Source of the DNA: Pullulanibacillus camelliae | Lineage (GTDB): Bacteria; Bacillota; Bacilli; Bacillales; Sporolactobacillaceae | Length of the DNA: 64,000 bases | Assembly: GCF_014642655.1 (NCBI RefSeq) | Contig: NZ_BMIR01000008.1 | Coordinates: 119,980 to 183,979, forward strand | Direction: 5' to 3' | Part shown: positions 45,690 to 56,446 of the stretch, one piece after another | How the letters are laid out: the number at the start of each line of letters is the position of its first letter | How positions within the stretch are numbered: position 1 is the stretch's first letter | Position numbers and translations under genes: made by a program | The notes under the pieces: model-generated | Told to the model about the DNA's origin: nothing | Databases searched by the model: none | What the model saw: the letters and a program-made list of their open reading frames with translations, nothing else

Positions 45690-46127
45690 GCATCAAGAGT
45701 ATCCCCCTTCGCTGACGCTATTTAAGGAGATAATCCAGTAAAACCTAACGTTTTTTATGAATGCTGGGCGTTTTCGCATTCATCTATTTAATCTAGCTCT
45801 TGGTCCCTTATTATAAGAGCTCCTGGAGGCTCACCTTGCCGTTATCCAAGCGTCTCCTCGCCTGAGAAGGTGCCATTGTTTCTTACTATCCCCATGCTCA
45901 TTCCCAAATTTGCTTTCATAGTAAGATGGGCAAGCATCTAAATCCTGATTGTTTCAAATTAAGACGAGTAAAAGTGCGAAAAAAGGAACCTAACAATGGA
46001 ATTTGTGACAAATTCACTACATTTTTTTAAAATATTATTGAATGAAGCAGGAATTTAATCTCTCAATAGCTAAATTATTACATACACAGGATACACTATA
46101 ATTTCAAAAGCAAAGAGGCGGTGGCAT
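45690..46127. other. Gene-free gap between sucD and dprA
   Basis: No coding frame is convincing. Two inverted repeats stand out: GAATGC/GCATTC near 45760-45783, and CTTACTAT (45882-45889) with ATAGTAAG (45918-45925). TATAAT near 46097 could be a -10 for dprA but lacks a good -35. Confidence 0.5.
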
Positions 46128-47015
46128 TTGGAAAAAAGAAAACGCTTAATTCATCTTCAGCACTGTCGAGGCATCGGCTGGAAAGGCATTGCGAAAATAG
46201 TGGCAGAAGATGACGCTCTGAAGCGTATCTATGATGAACCACTTTCGTACTTTATCGAGGTTTGTGGCTTTAACAAGAAAAATGCAGAAATCTTTTATCG
46301 CGATCTTCATTCTATAGCTATTGATAAAATCATGGAGGACTATCATAAGGAAAATATCACAATGATTACGATTTTTGATAAGGCTTATCCCAAGCGAATG
46401 AAGGCGATTTACGATCCTCCTTGGGTCCTTTACACCAAAGGGCACAATGCGTTGCTTCATAAAAATAAAATCTTAAGTGTTGTAGGGACACGCCGGCCAA
46501 CTGATGCAGGGTTACGCGCTATGAGGAAAGTGATTGATCCATTGATACAGACTGGATGGACAATCGTAAGTGGTATGGCGGTAGGCGTGGATGGCGCTGC
46601 CCATCAATGTGCCCTGCAAGCTTCAACCATAGCTGTTCTAGGTTCTGGACTCCTTAAGCCCTATCCCAGACTTCATCTCTCACTATTTAACCGCATTATC
46701 GAATCTCACCTCGCAATAAGTGAGTATCCACCTAATACGCCGCCCAATCGTTGGCAGTTCCCTGAGCGAAATCGTATCATTAGTGGGCTTAGTCTTGGTA
46801 CACTGGTTATTGAGGCACGCGAAAAAAGCGGTTCTCTAATCACAGCCGATCAAGCGCTGGAGCAAGGGAGAGAGGTTTTCGCGTTACCGGGTAATATATT
46901 GAATGAAAATACCATAGGAACCCATCGCTTAATTCAGCAAGGGGCTAAACTCGTTACCTCTGCAGAGGATATTCTCATGGAATTAGATAGAAGTACAGCT
47001 ATTGAATCTTTCTAA
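46128..47015 (+). CDS. dprA: DNA processing protein DprA (Smf)
   Basis: 295 residues (B. subtilis 297). An N-terminal helix-hairpin-helix-like region (LIHLQHCRGIGWKGIAKI) is followed by the Rossmann-type core: VVGTRRPTDAG, VSGMAVGVDGAAHQ, FPERNRIISGLS and VIEAREKSGSLITADQAL. It loads RecA on incoming single strands during transformation. The start is TTG 46128, after GAGGCGGTGG. In related species the gene can be expressed in competence; nothing here shows a ComK box clearly. Confidence 0.95.
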   Translation: MEKRKRLIHLQHCRGIGWKGIAKIVAEDDALKRIYDEPLSYFIEVCGFNKKNAEIFYRDLHSIAIDKIMEDYHKENITMITIFDKAYPKRMKAIYDPPWVLYTKGHNALLHKNKILSVVGTRRPTDAGLRAMRKVIDPLIQTGWTIVSGMAVGVDGAAHQCALQASTIAVLGSGLLKPYPRLHLSLFNRIIESHLAISEYPPNTPPNRWQFPERNRIISGLSLGTLVIEAREKSGSLITADQALEQGREVFALPGNILNENTIGTHRLIQQGAKLVTSAEDILMELDRSTAIESF

Positions 47016-47042
47016 TGTTTTCATTATTATTAATGTGATTGT

Positions 47043-47071
47043 TTGACAAACGAATAGACTATATTTAAGAT
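47043..47071 (+). promoter_or_regulatory. Sigma-A promoter for topA
   Basis: TTGACA (47043-47048), 17 bases, TAAGAT (47066-47071), about 42 bases before the topA start. Confidence 0.65.
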
Positions 47072-47112
47072 AAGTGAAGATTTCATTTCTTTTTGAAAGG
47101 GGGAGAATATGT

Positions 47113-49185
47113 ATGGAAGAATATCTCGTTATTGTCGAATCTCCCGCAAAAGCGAAAACGATAAAGCGATATTTAGGGAAAAAATTTGAAGTCAAAGCGT
47201 CGATGGGACATGTGCGAGATCTCCCTAAAAGTAAGATGGGTGTCGATGTTGAAAATGAATTCAATCCTAGCTATATCACGATACGTGGAAAAGGCCCGGT
47301 ATTGAAAGAATTAAAAGCCGCAGCAAAAAAGGTAAAGAAGGTATATCTCGCGGCCGACCCCGATAGAGAGGGAGAAGCGATCGCCTGGCACTTGGCGCAT
47401 AGCTTAGAGATCGATGAAACGTCAGATTGCCGCGTTGTTTTTAATGAAATTACCAAGCAAGCGATTAAAGATGCGTTTAAGCAGCCGAGGTCTATTAATA
47501 TGGATCTTGTGGATGCCCAACAAGCACGACGTGTTTTAGACCGTCTTGTCGGTTATAATATAAGTCCATTGTTATGGAAAAAGGTTAAAAAGGGACTAAG
47601 TGCTGGACGTGTGCAATCCGTTGCGCTTAAATTAATTATTGAGCGTGAGAAGGAAATCCAACAATTTGTACCAGAAGAGTATTGGAGCATTCAAGGGTCG
47701 TTTAAAGCGGATAAGGAAACTTTTTCTGCTCAGTTCTATGGCGTTGAGGGGAAGAAAGTGTCGCTGAAGACAAAAGAAGATGTTGACGCTATCTTAAAAC
47801 AAATAAAAGGCGATGCTTTTCAGATTAACGGTGTGACGAAAAAAGAGCGATTGCGTCATCCTGTTCCGCCTTTTATTACCTCATCCCTTCAACAAGAAGC
47901 AGCACGTAAGCTGAACTTTCGTGCACGTAAAACGATGATGCTTGCGCAGCAATTATATGAAGGAATTGACATCGGGAAACAAGGCATCACAGGTTTAATC
48001 ACTTATATGCGTACGGACTCCACACGCGTTTCCGAGGTGGCTCGTGAGGAAACACGGGAATTTATTAAAGGTCAGTACGGCGATTCTTATGTTGGGACTG
48101 GCAATAAAAAGGCTAAAAAGTCTGAGAACGCTCAGGATGCCCATGAAGCGATTCGACCAACATCTGTTAACCACTTGCCTAAAGACTTGAAAGAGTATTT
48201 AAGCCGTGATCAATACCGACTTTATAAGTTGATCTGGGAGCGTTTTGTAGCAAGTCAAATGGCCCCGGCTGTAATGGATACAGTTCGTGCTGATTTAATC
48301 AATAATGGGATTTATTTTAGAGCAACGGGTTCTAAGATTAAATTTCCTGGCTTTATGAAGGTCTATATTGAAGGCACTGATGATAACAAAAATGAAGAGG
48401 AAAACTATCTTCCAGAACTGGTTGATGGTAAGGAAGTTAAGCGCGAAGCCATTGATCCCAAGCAGCATTTTACACAGCCCCCACCCAGATATACAGAAGC
48501 GCGTTTAGTTAGAACAATGGAGGAGCTTGGAATCGGTCGACCTTCGACGTACGCGCCAACCATAGACACGATACAACGGCGCAATTACGTGACTTTGGAG
48601 GACCGCAAGTTCATACCGACTGAGTTAGGTGAGGTAGTGCTCGAACAAGTCGTTAACTTTTTCCCGGAAATCATTGATGTTGATTTCACCGCCAAAATGG
48701 AGGATGATCTCGATTCGATTGAAGAGGGGCAAAAGAAATGGATCAAAATCATTTCTGACTTCTATGAAGAATTTGAGAAGCGGCTTAAAGTGGCTGAAAA
48801 GGAAATGAAGGAAGTTGAAATCAAGGATGAACCAGCAGGGATAGACTGTGAGAAGTGTGGGCACGAAATGGTCTATAAGATGGGGCGTTATGGCAAATTT
48901 TTGGCCTGCTCAAACTTCCCAGAATGTCGCAATACTAAGCCTATCCTTAAAAAGATTGGCGTCCAATGTCCCAAATGTAAGGAAGGCGAAATCGTTGAGA
49001 GAAAAAGCAAAAAGCGTCGTAATTTCTATGGATGCGATCGCTATCCAGAATGCGATTTTGTCTCTTGGGATAAACCTATAGCAAGACCATGTCCAAAGTG
49101 TGGCGAATATTTGGTTGAGAAGAAGACCAAAAAAGGGACAGTGGTTCAGTGCTCTTCTTGTGATTATAAGGAAGATGCTCAATAG
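47113..49185 (+). CDS. topA: DNA topoisomerase I
   Basis: 690 residues (B. subtilis 691). Toprim domain ([29 protein letters not shown]), the active-site tyrosine in [12 protein letters not shown], and three C-terminal zinc-ribbon units with paired cysteines (CEKCGHEM...[15 protein letters not shown]...[15 protein letters not shown]...CSSC). It relaxes negative supercoils. The frame extends to 47074, but AAGGGGGAG fixes ATG 47113. Confidence 0.97.
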   Translation: MEEYLVIVESPAKAKTIKRYLGKKFEVKASMGHVRDLPKSKMGVDVENEFNPSYITIRGKGPVLKELKAAAKKVKKVYLAADPDREGEAIAWHLAHSLEIDETSDCRVVFNEITKQAIKDAFKQPRSINMDLVDAQQARRVLDRLVGYNISPLLWKKVKKGLSAGRVQSVALKLIIEREKEIQQFVPEEYWSIQGSFKADKETFSAQFYGVEGKKVSLKTKEDVDAILKQIKGDAFQINGVTKKERLRHPVPPFITSSLQQEAARKLNFRARKTMMLAQQLYEGIDIGKQGITGLITYMRTDSTRVSEVAREETREFIKGQYGDSYVGTGNKKAKKSENAQDAHEAIRPTSVNHLPKDLKEYLSRDQYRLYKLIWERFVASQMAPAVMDTVRADLINNGIYFRATGSKIKFPGFMKVYIEGTDDNKNEEENYLPELVDGKEVKREAIDPKQHFTQPPPRYTEARLVRTMEELGIGRPSTYAPTIDTIQRRNYVTLEDRKFIPTELGEVVLEQVVNFFPEIIDVDFTAKMEDDLDSIEEGQKKWIKIISDFYEEFEKRLKVAEKEMKEVEIKDEPAGIDCEKCGHEMVYKMGRYGKFLACSNFPECRNTKPILKKIGVQCPKCKEGEIVERKSKKRRNFYGCDRYPECDFVSWDKPIARPCPKCGEYLVEKKTKKGTVVQCSSCDYKEDAQ

Positions 49186-49191
49186 TTTGGC

Positions 49192-49250
49192 TGGAATGGA
49201 TCGGCTTGGGGGCCCTCAGCTCCTAAGCCGCTTTCCTGCGAAAAAATATG
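49192..49250 (+). repeat. Fragment related to the intergenic repeat family, at the trmFO position
   Basis: GCTGGAATGGATCGGCTT and AAGCCGCTTTCCTGCG resemble the left parts of the elements at 42191 and 37823. In B. subtilis trmFO lies between topA and xerC; here only this short segment is found. Confidence 0.4.
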
Positions 49251-49360
49251 CTCGGAATCAGATACAATTCAGAATGTTGTTACAAAAGTGTAAAATTTAT
49301 TGCTTCACTAATTGAATTGTGATAAGATTTAGTGGGCTTCTGAAGAGGAGGGCTCAGGAA

Positions 49361-50251
49361 GTGGATAAACCATTGCATTTATTTATACGATTTCTTGAAG
49401 TTGAAAAGCATGCATCTAAGTTAACGATCAATAACTATATGCACGACATTCATCAATTTCAAGAATTCATGAAGCAAGAGCTTATTCATGAATATGGAGC
49501 AGTCACGTACTCTTCAGTACGTCTTTTTTTGACGAGAATGCATGAAAAAGGATTTTCGAGAAGGACAGTCGCACGTAAGCTATCCAGTTTGCGTAGCTTT
49601 TATCGTTTTTGTGAACGAGAGAACATACTCCAAAACAATCCATTTTCCATTACATCGTTGCCCAAGCGTGAATTTAAGCTTCCTCACTTCTTATACCAAG
49701 AAGAAATCGCCCACTTGTTTGAAGTTGAAGATTTGTCCACGCCACTTGGACAACGCAATCAAGCGATTTTAGAGGTATTGTATGCCACTGGGATTCGCGT
49801 GAGTGAATTGGTTGGTTTAAAACTGGAAGATATCGATCATGATATTGGAGTCATCCTCGTTGAAGGAAAAGGTCGAAAAGAACGATACGTCCCTGTGGGG
49901 AGTTATGCATTGGATGCTTTAGATACTTACATAAAACAGGGAAGACGAACGTTGATGAATAGCCGTGCGCCACATGCATATGTTTTTGTGAATTATCGTG
50001 GAAGCCAGCTTTCAGATCGCAGCGTAAGAACTATTTTAAAAAAGCAAGTAGAAAAAGCAGCGATTACAACAAAGGTAAGTCCACATACATTGCGGCATAC
50101 ATTTGCGACGCATCTTCTCGATGCAGGAGCTGATCTTCGTTCTGTTCAGGAGTTGTTGGGCCATTCCAATTTGTCAACGACTCAAATTTACACGCATGTT
50201 TCGAAAGAAAGACTACGACAAGCTTATATGAATCATCATCCCCGTGCATAA
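49361..50251 (+). CDS. xerC: Tyrosine recombinase XerC (CodV)
   Basis: 296 residues. The N-terminal SAM-like core-binding domain ([20 protein letters not shown]) precedes the catalytic domain with [12 protein letters not shown] (Arg), [11 protein letters not shown] (Lys), [20 protein letters not shown] and the tyrosine in STTQIYTHV. It resolves chromosome dimers with XerD at dif. GTG 49361 follows GAGGAGGG; an in-frame GTG at 49319 lacks a site. It heads xerC-hslV-hslU-codY as in B. subtilis. Confidence 0.95.
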   Translation: MDKPLHLFIRFLEVEKHASKLTINNYMHDIHQFQEFMKQELIHEYGAVTYSSVRLFLTRMHEKGFSRRTVARKLSSLRSFYRFCERENILQNNPFSITSLPKREFKLPHFLYQEEIAHLFEVEDLSTPLGQRNQAILEVLYATGIRVSELVGLKLEDIDHDIGVILVEGKGRKERYVPVGSYALDALDTYIKQGRRTLMNSRAPHAYVFVNYRGSQLSDRSVRTILKKQVEKAAITTKVSPHTLRHTFATHLLDAGADLRSVQELLGHSNLSTTQIYTHVSKERLRQAYMNHHPRA

Positions 50252-50264
50252 GGAGGCAGTGCAA

Positions 50265-50816
50265 ATGAGTCAATCAAGCGCATTTCATGCAACAACAATA
50301 TTTGCCGTTCAACAAAACGGGCGTTCTGCAATGGCTGGCGATGGTCAGGTGACATTGGGCCAATCCGTTGTCATGAAGCACACCGCACGAAAGGTGAGAC
50401 GTTTGTATGGAGGTAAGGTGATTGCTGGCTTTGCGGGGTCTGTGGCTGATGCTTTTACGCTTTATGAGAAATTCGAAGGCCGTTTAGAAGCCTTTGACGG
50501 GAATCTTAAGCGAGCAGCGGTTGAACTTGCAAAAGAATGGCGAAGTGATAAGGTGCTGCGTCAACTAGAAGCAATGCTGATAGTTATGAATGCTGAAGAG
50601 CTCCTGCTCATCTCTGGGACTGGCGAAGTGATTGAACCCGATGATGGTATCTTGGCGATTGGTTCAGGGGGGAACTATGCTTTAGCAGCGGGCAGGGCGT
50701 TGAAACGGCATGGAGGCGAAGCGCTCACTGCAGGTGACATTGCCCGACGTGCCTTGGAGATTGCCAGTGAAATTTGTGTGTTTACGAACAACAATATCAT
50801 AGTCGAAGAGCTTTAA
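50265..50816 (+). CDS. hslV: ATP-dependent protease proteolytic subunit HslV (ClpQ)
   Basis: 183 residues. Core motifs: [46 protein letters not shown] and [16 protein letters not shown]. In most bacteria HslV matures to an N-terminal threonine; B. subtilis ClpQ instead uses the serine after Met, ahead of the Thr. Here the N-terminus is [11 protein letters not shown], so Ser2 lies about three residues further out than in B. subtilis. AAGGAGG fixes ATG 50265; no other start is available near. Confidence 0.95.
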   Translation: MSQSSAFHATTIFAVQQNGRSAMAGDGQVTLGQSVVMKHTARKVRRLYGGKVIAGFAGSVADAFTLYEKFEGRLEAFDGNLKRAAVELAKEWRSDKVLRQLEAMLIVMNAEELLLISGTGEVIEPDDGILAIGSGGNYALAAGRALKRHGGEALTAGDIARRALEIASEICVFTNNNIIVEEL

Positions 50817-50839
50817 GTCGATAAGGAGGCGTCAATTTT

Positions 50840-52237
50840 ATGTCAACAGCTTTAACTCCTAGACAAATAGTCGAAAAACTCGACAGATATATCATTGGGC
50901 AGGAAAAAGCGAAAAAGTCGGTCGCTATTGCTTTGCGAAATAGATATCGACGCTCTTTGTTGGATGAAAAGCTTCGTGATGAGATCATGCCCAAAAACAT
51001 TCTCATGATAGGGCCGACGGGTGTTGGGAAAACTGAGATTGCTCGACGATTGGCAAAGCTTGTAGGGGCGCCTTTTATTAAGTTAGAAGCTACCAAATTC
51101 ACTGAAGTCGGCTATGTTGGTCGTGATGTGGAATCGATGGTCAGAGATCTTGTGGAAACCGCCATCCGCCTTGTGAAAGAAGAAAAAATGGAAGAGGTAC
51201 AGGCTAAAGCAGAGGAATTAGCGAATGAACGCTTAGTAGAACTGTTGGTCCCTTCCAACAAGAAAACCTCTGGAACCAAAAATCCTTTTGAAATGTTTTT
51301 CGGCAATGGGAATGACTCAGAACAAAGTGATGAGGACGAAACAAATACATCGGTTAAGGAAAAACGTGAACAGACCAGACGCCTCTTAGCACTTGGCGAG
51401 CTTGAAGATCGCATGGTCACCGTTGAAGTTGATGAACAACAGCAGCAAGGCATGTTTGATCTCTTTCAAGGTGCGGGTATGGAACAACTAGGTATGAATA
51501 TGCAGGATCTTCTTGGCAATATGATGCCTAAACGCAAAAAACGTCGAAAATTATCTGTGCGCGAAGCCCGAGTTGTGCTCACACAGGATGAAGCGCAAAA
51601 GCTGATTGATATGGATGAAGTTGCACAAGAAGGGGTCACACGGGCAGAGCAATCCGGAATTATTTTTCTAGACGAAATTGATAAAGTTGCAGGGAAAAGT
51701 CAGCAATCTTCTGGAGATGTGTCTAGAGAAGGGGTGCAGCGTGATATTCTCCCGATCGTTGAAGGCTCAACCGTCATTACAAAATATGGTTCCGTTAAGA
51801 CGGATCACATGCTTTTTATCGCTGCGGGTGCCTTTCATATGACGAAGCCATCGGATTTAATTCCAGAGCTGCAAGGGCGTTTCCCAATTCGGGTTGAATT
51901 AAATAGCCTTTCCGTAGAAGACTTTGTCAATATCCTTGTGAAGCCAAATAATGCCCTTTTGAAACAGTATCAAGCGTTGTTAAAAACTGAAGGTATAAAT
52001 GTTGAATTTTCTGACGAAGCTATTCATAAAATCGCTAGCATTGCATTTGAGGTCAATCAAGAGACCGACAATATTGGTGCGAGACGTCTTCATACGATTT
52101 TAGAGAAGCTGTTAGAAGATCTCCTTTTCGAAGCGCCTGATATCACTCTCGAAAGCATCAACATTACTCCTGAGTACGTTGACGAAAAACTTGCATCTAT
52201 CGCAAAGAATCGCGATTTAAGCCAATATATTTTGTAG
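50840..52237 (+). CDS. hslU: HslU ATPase subunit (ClpY)
   Basis: 465 residues. AAA+ unfoldase with Walker [15 protein letters not shown], an inserted I domain (about 110-240, including [20 protein letters not shown]), Walker [13 protein letters not shown] and the C-terminal [20 protein letters not shown]. It feeds substrates to HslV. AAGGAGGCGTCAATTTT precedes the ATG. codY follows 24 bases later. Confidence 0.97.
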   Translation: MSTALTPRQIVEKLDRYIIGQEKAKKSVAIALRNRYRRSLLDEKLRDEIMPKNILMIGPTGVGKTEIARRLAKLVGAPFIKLEATKFTEVGYVGRDVESMVRDLVETAIRLVKEEKMEEVQAKAEELANERLVELLVPSNKKTSGTKNPFEMFFGNGNDSEQSDEDETNTSVKEKREQTRRLLALGELEDRMVTVEVDEQQQQGMFDLFQGAGMEQLGMNMQDLLGNMMPKRKKRRKLSVREARVVLTQDEAQKLIDMDEVAQEGVTRAEQSGIIFLDEIDKVAGKSQQSSGDVSREGVQRDILPIVEGSTVITKYGSVKTDHMLFIAAGAFHMTKPSDLIPELQGRFPIRVELNSLSVEDFVNILVKPNNALLKQYQALLKTEGINVEFSDEAIHKIASIAFEVNQETDNIGARRLHTILEKLLEDLLFEAPDITLESINITPEYVDEKLASIAKNRDLSQYIL

Positions 52238-52261
52238 TTTTTATTATAGGAGGAAAAAGAA

Positions 52262-53038
52262 ATGAATCTTTTAGACAAAACAAGAAAAATCAATAATATG
52301 CTTCAAAGAACGGCAACACCTGTTAATTTTAACGAAATGGCTGAAACCTTGAGTGGTGTCATTGAATCCAACATCTTTGTTTTAAGCCGTAGAGGAAAAT
52401 TGCTGGGAATGGCGCTCAACTTGGAATTTGAAAACACACGCATGAAAGAAATGTTCGAAACACGCCAATTCCCTGAAGAGTATACACAGAGCTTGTTTTC
52501 CGTTGCTGAGACTTCTTCAAACCTTGATATTAATAGTAAGTTTACGGCTTTCCCTGTCGAAAATAAAGAGCTTTTCGAAAAAGGCTTAACAACAGTTGTG
52601 CCTATTGTTGGTGGTGGAGAGCGCCTTGGTACGTTGATCCTGTCAAGAATCAATACGTCCTTTACTGAAGAGGATTTAATTCTTGCTGAGTATGGTGCAA
52701 CCGTTGTTGGAATGGAAATTTTAAGAGAAAAAACGGAAGAAATTGAAGAAGAAGCAAGAGAAAAAGCTGTTGTACAAATGGCGATTAGCAGTCTTTCCTA
52801 CAGCGAATTAGAAGCGATCGAGCACATCTTTAATGAATTAGATGGCAAAGAAGGCTTGCTTGTTGCAAGTAAGATTGCTGACCGTGTAGGGATTACGCGT
52901 TCCGTTATTGTCAATGCTTTGCGCAAGCTTGAAAGTGCTGGTGTCATCGAATCGCGTTCACTTGGAATGAAAGGAACCTACATTAAAGTTCTTAATGACA
53001 AATTCCTTGTTGAATTAGATAAAATTCGTGGCGAATAA
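52262..53038 (+). CDS. codY: GTP-sensing transcriptional pleiotropic repressor CodY
   Basis: 258 residues. N-terminal GAF domain for branched-chain amino acids (about 1-155), then a winged helix-turn-helix ([20 protein letters not shown]) with [20 protein letters not shown]. CodY represses nutrient and motility genes when GTP and branched-chain amino acids are high. It lies before the fla/che operon, a known target in B. subtilis. I see no clear CodY box in 53159-53562. Confidence 0.97.
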   Translation: MNLLDKTRKINNMLQRTATPVNFNEMAETLSGVIESNIFVLSRRGKLLGMALNLEFENTRMKEMFETRQFPEEYTQSLFSVAETSSNLDINSKFTAFPVENKELFEKGLTTVVPIVGGGERLGTLILSRINTSFTEEDLILAEYGATVVGMEILREKTEEIEEEAREKAVVQMAISSLSYSELEAIEHIFNELDGKEGLLVASKIADRVGITRSVIVNALRKLESAGVIESRSLGMKGTYIKVLNDKFLVELDKIRGE

Positions 53039-53122
53039 TATTGCTATACTCATTTCAACCAAATTGGTTAGGAACGGGTATCCCGTTTGCGGTAGATTGA
53101 GTTAGAAAATCATAATAAAAAG

Positions 53123-53158
53123 AGGGAACTTCCCATACTTTGGGAGGTTCCCTTTTTT
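53123..53158 (+). terminator. Terminator after codY
   Basis: A long hairpin, AGGGAAC-T-TCCCA (53123-53135) with TGGGA-G-GTTCCCT (53141-53153), one internal mismatch, then TTTTTT. Confidence 0.92.
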
Positions 53159-53412
53159 ATAAAATGAATTATAATAAATCAGTACGATCATACTACAATA
53201 CTTTAGTAAGTTTGGCCCACTATCGCACATCCATCTTTGTTCCTAATTTCCTTACTCTTTATATTCTATAGATGATTTCTCACACAGTATAACAGATAAT
53301 AGATCCTTAATTACTGCATAGGTCCTGGCGACAAAAGTCCTTGATTCTGGCCAATAATCTACAAAAATATTCCATAATTATACCGTCGGATAACACGGAA
53401 AATGAGGGAAGT

Positions 53413-53442
53413 TTGACAAAATGCAACAAAAAATAGTATGAA
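53413..53442 (+). promoter_or_regulatory. Candidate sigma-A promoter of the fla/che operon
   Basis: TTGACA (53413-53418), 18 bases, TATGAA (53437-53442). A second -10-like TATAAT (53448-53453) lacks a -35. No convincing sigma-D site is visible. The surrounding gap 53159-53562 holds no gene. Confidence 0.45.
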
Positions 53443-53562
53443 TGGACTATAATTGTCTAGGTATAAAGTAACGATTTTAGGATGAATTTAAAATAAAATG
53501 GTCACAGAATGTCGAAACTTGTTAAAATGTTAACTAGGAATGCTAGGAAAAGAGGTAGAAAT

Positions 53563-53946
53563 ATGTCATCAATTGATTTCTCTTCAATTAATAAGCTACA
53601 GACGGCTTTAGATCGAAGCAGCTTAACACACAATGTCATTGCTCAAAATATCGCCAATGTTGATACGCCTAATTACAAGGAAAAAAAGGTGGTCTTTGGT
53701 GATGAGCTAGCCTCAGCTTTACAGGCTAAGCGAACGGATCCACGCCATTTTGAATTTACAAATTCCAGCTCAGGGGCCAGAGTTGTAACAGAAGGTGGTT
53801 CCATCCAAAATAACGGCAATAACGTGGACATGGATAAACAAATGACTGAATTAGCGCAAAATCAAATTGAATACCAGAGCTATGCAGATGTGATCAGTCG
53901 CGAGTTCAATAAATGGAACATTGTTTTAGGTGGTGGCAATTCATAA
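53563..53946 (+). CDS. flgB: Flagellar basal-body rod protein FlgB
   Basis: 127 residues. The N-terminal rod motif HNVIAQNIANVDTPNYKEKK and the C-terminal NNVDMDKQMTELAQNQIEYQ are diagnostic. It forms the proximal rod. The frame extends upstream to 53509, but AAGAGGTAGAAAT places ATG 53563. First gene of the fla/che operon; stop overlaps flgC by one base. Confidence 0.95.
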   Translation: MSSIDFSSINKLQTALDRSSLTHNVIAQNIANVDTPNYKEKKVVFGDELASALQAKRTDPRHFEFTNSSSGARVVTEGGSIQNNGNNVDMDKQMTELAQNQIEYQSYADVISREFNKWNIVLGGGNS

Positions 53947-54404
53947 TGGGGATGTTTAGTGGCATTAATATTTCAGGCTCAGCATTAACAGCGCAGAGAC
54001 TGCGCATGGATGTCGTTTCTTCGAACATGGCCAATGCGGATACGACTCGTGCCGAAAAAGTCAACGGACAATGGGTCCCGTATCGTCGCAAAATGGTCTC
54101 TTTTTCCCCAATTGATGGCGGTGGATTTAGCAGTCATCTCTCATCGGCTATCGGAAGCGGGTCTTCTGCAGCAGGTGGCGGGGTAAAGGCTACGGAAATC
54201 ACGGATGATCAGACACCTTTTAAAGAAGTCTATGATCCTACGAATGTGGATGCCAATGCCGATGGTTATGTGGAAATGCCTAATGTTGATCCTTTAAAGG
54301 AAACCGTTGATTTAATGAGTGCAACACGTTCTTATGAAGCGAATGTCACCGTGCTTAATGCGAATAAAAGCATGCTGATGAAAGCACTCCAAATAGGAAA
54401 ATAA
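53946..54404 (+). CDS. flgC: Flagellar basal-body rod protein FlgC
   Basis: 152 residues with INISGSALTAQRLRMDVVSS and NMANADTTRAEKVNGQW, and the C-terminal PNVDPLKETVDLMSATRSYE. Starts are ATG 53946 (TAATG overlap with flgB) or ATG 53952; the first is listed. Confidence 0.95.
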   Translation: MGMFSGINISGSALTAQRLRMDVVSSNMANADTTRAEKVNGQWVPYRRKMVSFSPIDGGGFSSHLSSAIGSGSSAAGGGVKATEITDDQTPFKEVYDPTNVDANADGYVEMPNVDPLKETVDLMSATRSYEANVTVLNANKSMLMKALQIGK

Positions 54405-54431
54405 TTCGAACTTTGAAAAGGAGGAGTCAAC

Positions 54432-54743
54432 ATGGTAGCTCCAGTCAATTTGCTCTCGACGTCATCAGTTGGTACGCCCAATTTAAATACGGCTACAGGT
54501 TCAAATAGTGTCTCGAGTGTTTCTAAGTCGTTTTCTAATGTTCTGAACGATGCTTTAGATAAAGTAAATGGCGCAGAAAATGGTTCGGAACAAGCAGTCT
54601 CGCAACTCGTCAATGGTACGGCGGATAATCTCCATGATGTCACCATAGCGATGGAAAAGTCAGAAATCATGCTTAAACTTGCTGTTCAGGTGAGGGATAA
54701 AGCTGTCAGTGCCTATCAAGATATTATGAGAATGCAAGTCTAA
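54432..54743 (+). CDS. fliE: Flagellar hook-basal body complex protein FliE
   Basis: 103 residues. The conserved C-terminal half reads SQLVNGTADNLHDVTIAMEK then LAVQVRDKAVSAYQDIMRMQ. It joins the MS ring to the rod. AAAAGGAGGAGTCAAC precedes the ATG. Confidence 0.94.
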   Translation: MVAPVNLLSTSSVGTPNLNTATGSNSVSSVSKSFSNVLNDALDKVNGAENGSEQAVSQLVNGTADNLHDVTIAMEKSEIMLKLAVQVRDKAVSAYQDIMRMQV

Positions 54744-54765
54744 CCTTTTTTTGGAGGAACAATGA

Positions 54766-56361
54766 ATGAAAGAGAAGTTTACGACGATTATCCATTCGAT
54801 CAGTGATTTTTGGAAAAAGAGAAGCGGCAAGCAAAAGGCTCTTTTCTATACTGCTGCCGGAATTATAGTCATTGCGATTGTGATAATTGTCGGATTGAAT
54901 TCTTACAAGGATTATGTCCCACTCTACAGTGATCTGTCGCCGAGTGAAACTGGTCAAATAAAGGATAATCTTGATTCCAAAGGCATCCCTTATAAAATAG
55001 ATGCGAACGGAACGACCATAAGTGTTCCTAAAAAGGATGTAAATACCCTTAAGGTAGAGCTAGCCTCTGAAGGAATACCGAAAACAGGAGAAATTGATTA
55101 TTCGTTTTTCAGCCAAAATACACAATTTGGTATGACCGATAAGCAGTTTGATGTTTTAAATAAAGCAGCAATGGAAACGGAGTTGTCCAATCTTGTAAAG
55201 GGAATCTCTGGTGTGAAATCGGCACAGGTCATGCTGAATTTGCCAGAACAAAGCGATTGGGTTAGTGATGATTCTAAGGATGCCTCAGCTTCAATCGTAT
55301 TGACGCTTGATTCAGGCTATCAATTGAAGCAGGAACAAATACAAGGCTTGTACCGACTCGTTTCAAAAAGTGTTCCAAACCTTCCTGAAGATAATATCGT
55401 CATAATGGATCAATATTTTAACTACTATGATCAAAAAAGTGATGATGCGGCAGATTCAACTCTATCAGCCTATCAACAGCAAGAAGAGGTAAAAGATAAT
55501 ATCCAAAAAGATATTCAGCGGCAAGTGCAACAGATGCTTGGCATGATGATGGGTAATGAAAAGGTCATGGTCAATGTCAGCACTGATGTTGATTTTACGA
55601 AAGAAAAGACCAAAGAAAAACTGGTTGAACCCGTTGATAAGGATACGATGGATGGACTTAAAGTATCGACTGAGCATATTACGGAAACGTACAAAGGAGA
55701 CAACGCAGCAGGCAACGTTACAGGAACAGGGGATAACCAGGTTCCGGAATATCAAGGAGACGATAATGGGAATGGCAACGGCGATTATGAACACGTTGAA
55801 GATCGCGTAAATAATGCTTTTAATCACATTACCAATGATATCGAGAAAAGCCCTTATGAGCTGAAGGATTTGGGGATTCAAGTGATGGTAGAACCTCCCA
55901 ATCCGAATGATCCGAATTCACTGCCACAGCAACGCATAGATGATATCAAAGGCATCCTCGATACGATTGTCAAAACATCTCTAAATAATGGTGACCAATT
56001 AACGCAGGATCAGCTCGATTCTAAGTCAGTCATCACAGTAGACAAGTTTAATGGAAAGCCGAAAGCAACAGCCGAGCCAACCAAAAAAGGAAAGCCTTGG
56101 GTCTACATCATCGCTGGTATTGTCGCAGCGCTCATCATCGCTTTAATTATTTGGCTTTTGATGCGGGGCAGAAGGCAGCGGGCTGAAGAAGAGGACTATG
56201 CTGATGTTCCTCTACAACAGGACCCTGTTCCAGATTTACTTGCGGATGCGCGGAAGCAAACCAACCCAGAGGAACAAAAACGCACGCAACTCGAGAGCTT
56301 GGCGAAGGATAACCCAAGCGAGTTTGCAAAATTATTAAGAACGTGGTTTGCAGACGATTGA
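54766..56361 (+). CDS. fliF: Flagellar MS-ring protein FliF
   Basis: 531 residues. Two membrane helices (about 24-45 GIIVIAIVIIVGL and about 445-467 VYIIAGIVAALIIALIIWLL) enclose ring-building motifs (YVPLYSDLSPSETGQI, MLNLPEQSDW). The cytoplasmic tail SEFAKLLRTWFADD binds FliG. The periplasmic linker is rich in Gly, Asn and Asp. Confidence 0.96.
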   Translation: MKEKFTTIIHSISDFWKKRSGKQKALFYTAAGIIVIAIVIIVGLNSYKDYVPLYSDLSPSETGQIKDNLDSKGIPYKIDANGTTISVPKKDVNTLKVELASEGIPKTGEIDYSFFSQNTQFGMTDKQFDVLNKAAMETELSNLVKGISGVKSAQVMLNLPEQSDWVSDDSKDASASIVLTLDSGYQLKQEQIQGLYRLVSKSVPNLPEDNIVIMDQYFNYYDQKSDDAADSTLSAYQQQEEVKDNIQKDIQRQVQQMLGMMMGNEKVMVNVSTDVDFTKEKTKEKLVEPVDKDTMDGLKVSTEHITETYKGDNAAGNVTGTGDNQVPEYQGDDNGNGNGDYEHVEDRVNNAFNHITNDIEKSPYELKDLGIQVMVEPPNPNDPNSLPQQRIDDIKGILDTIVKTSLNNGDQLTQDQLDSKSVITVDKFNGKPKATAEPTKKGKPWVYIIAGIVAALIIALIIWLLMRGRRQRAEEEDYADVPLQQDPVPDLLADARKQTNPEEQKRTQLESLAKDNPSEFAKLLRTWFADD

Positions 56362-56446
56362 CGATACAGAGGACGACCCAAAAACAAATCTGCAAAAGGA
56401 AGCTATTGTTGAGGTTGTGTTGGGAACAAGGGAGGTGCAGCGTGAT

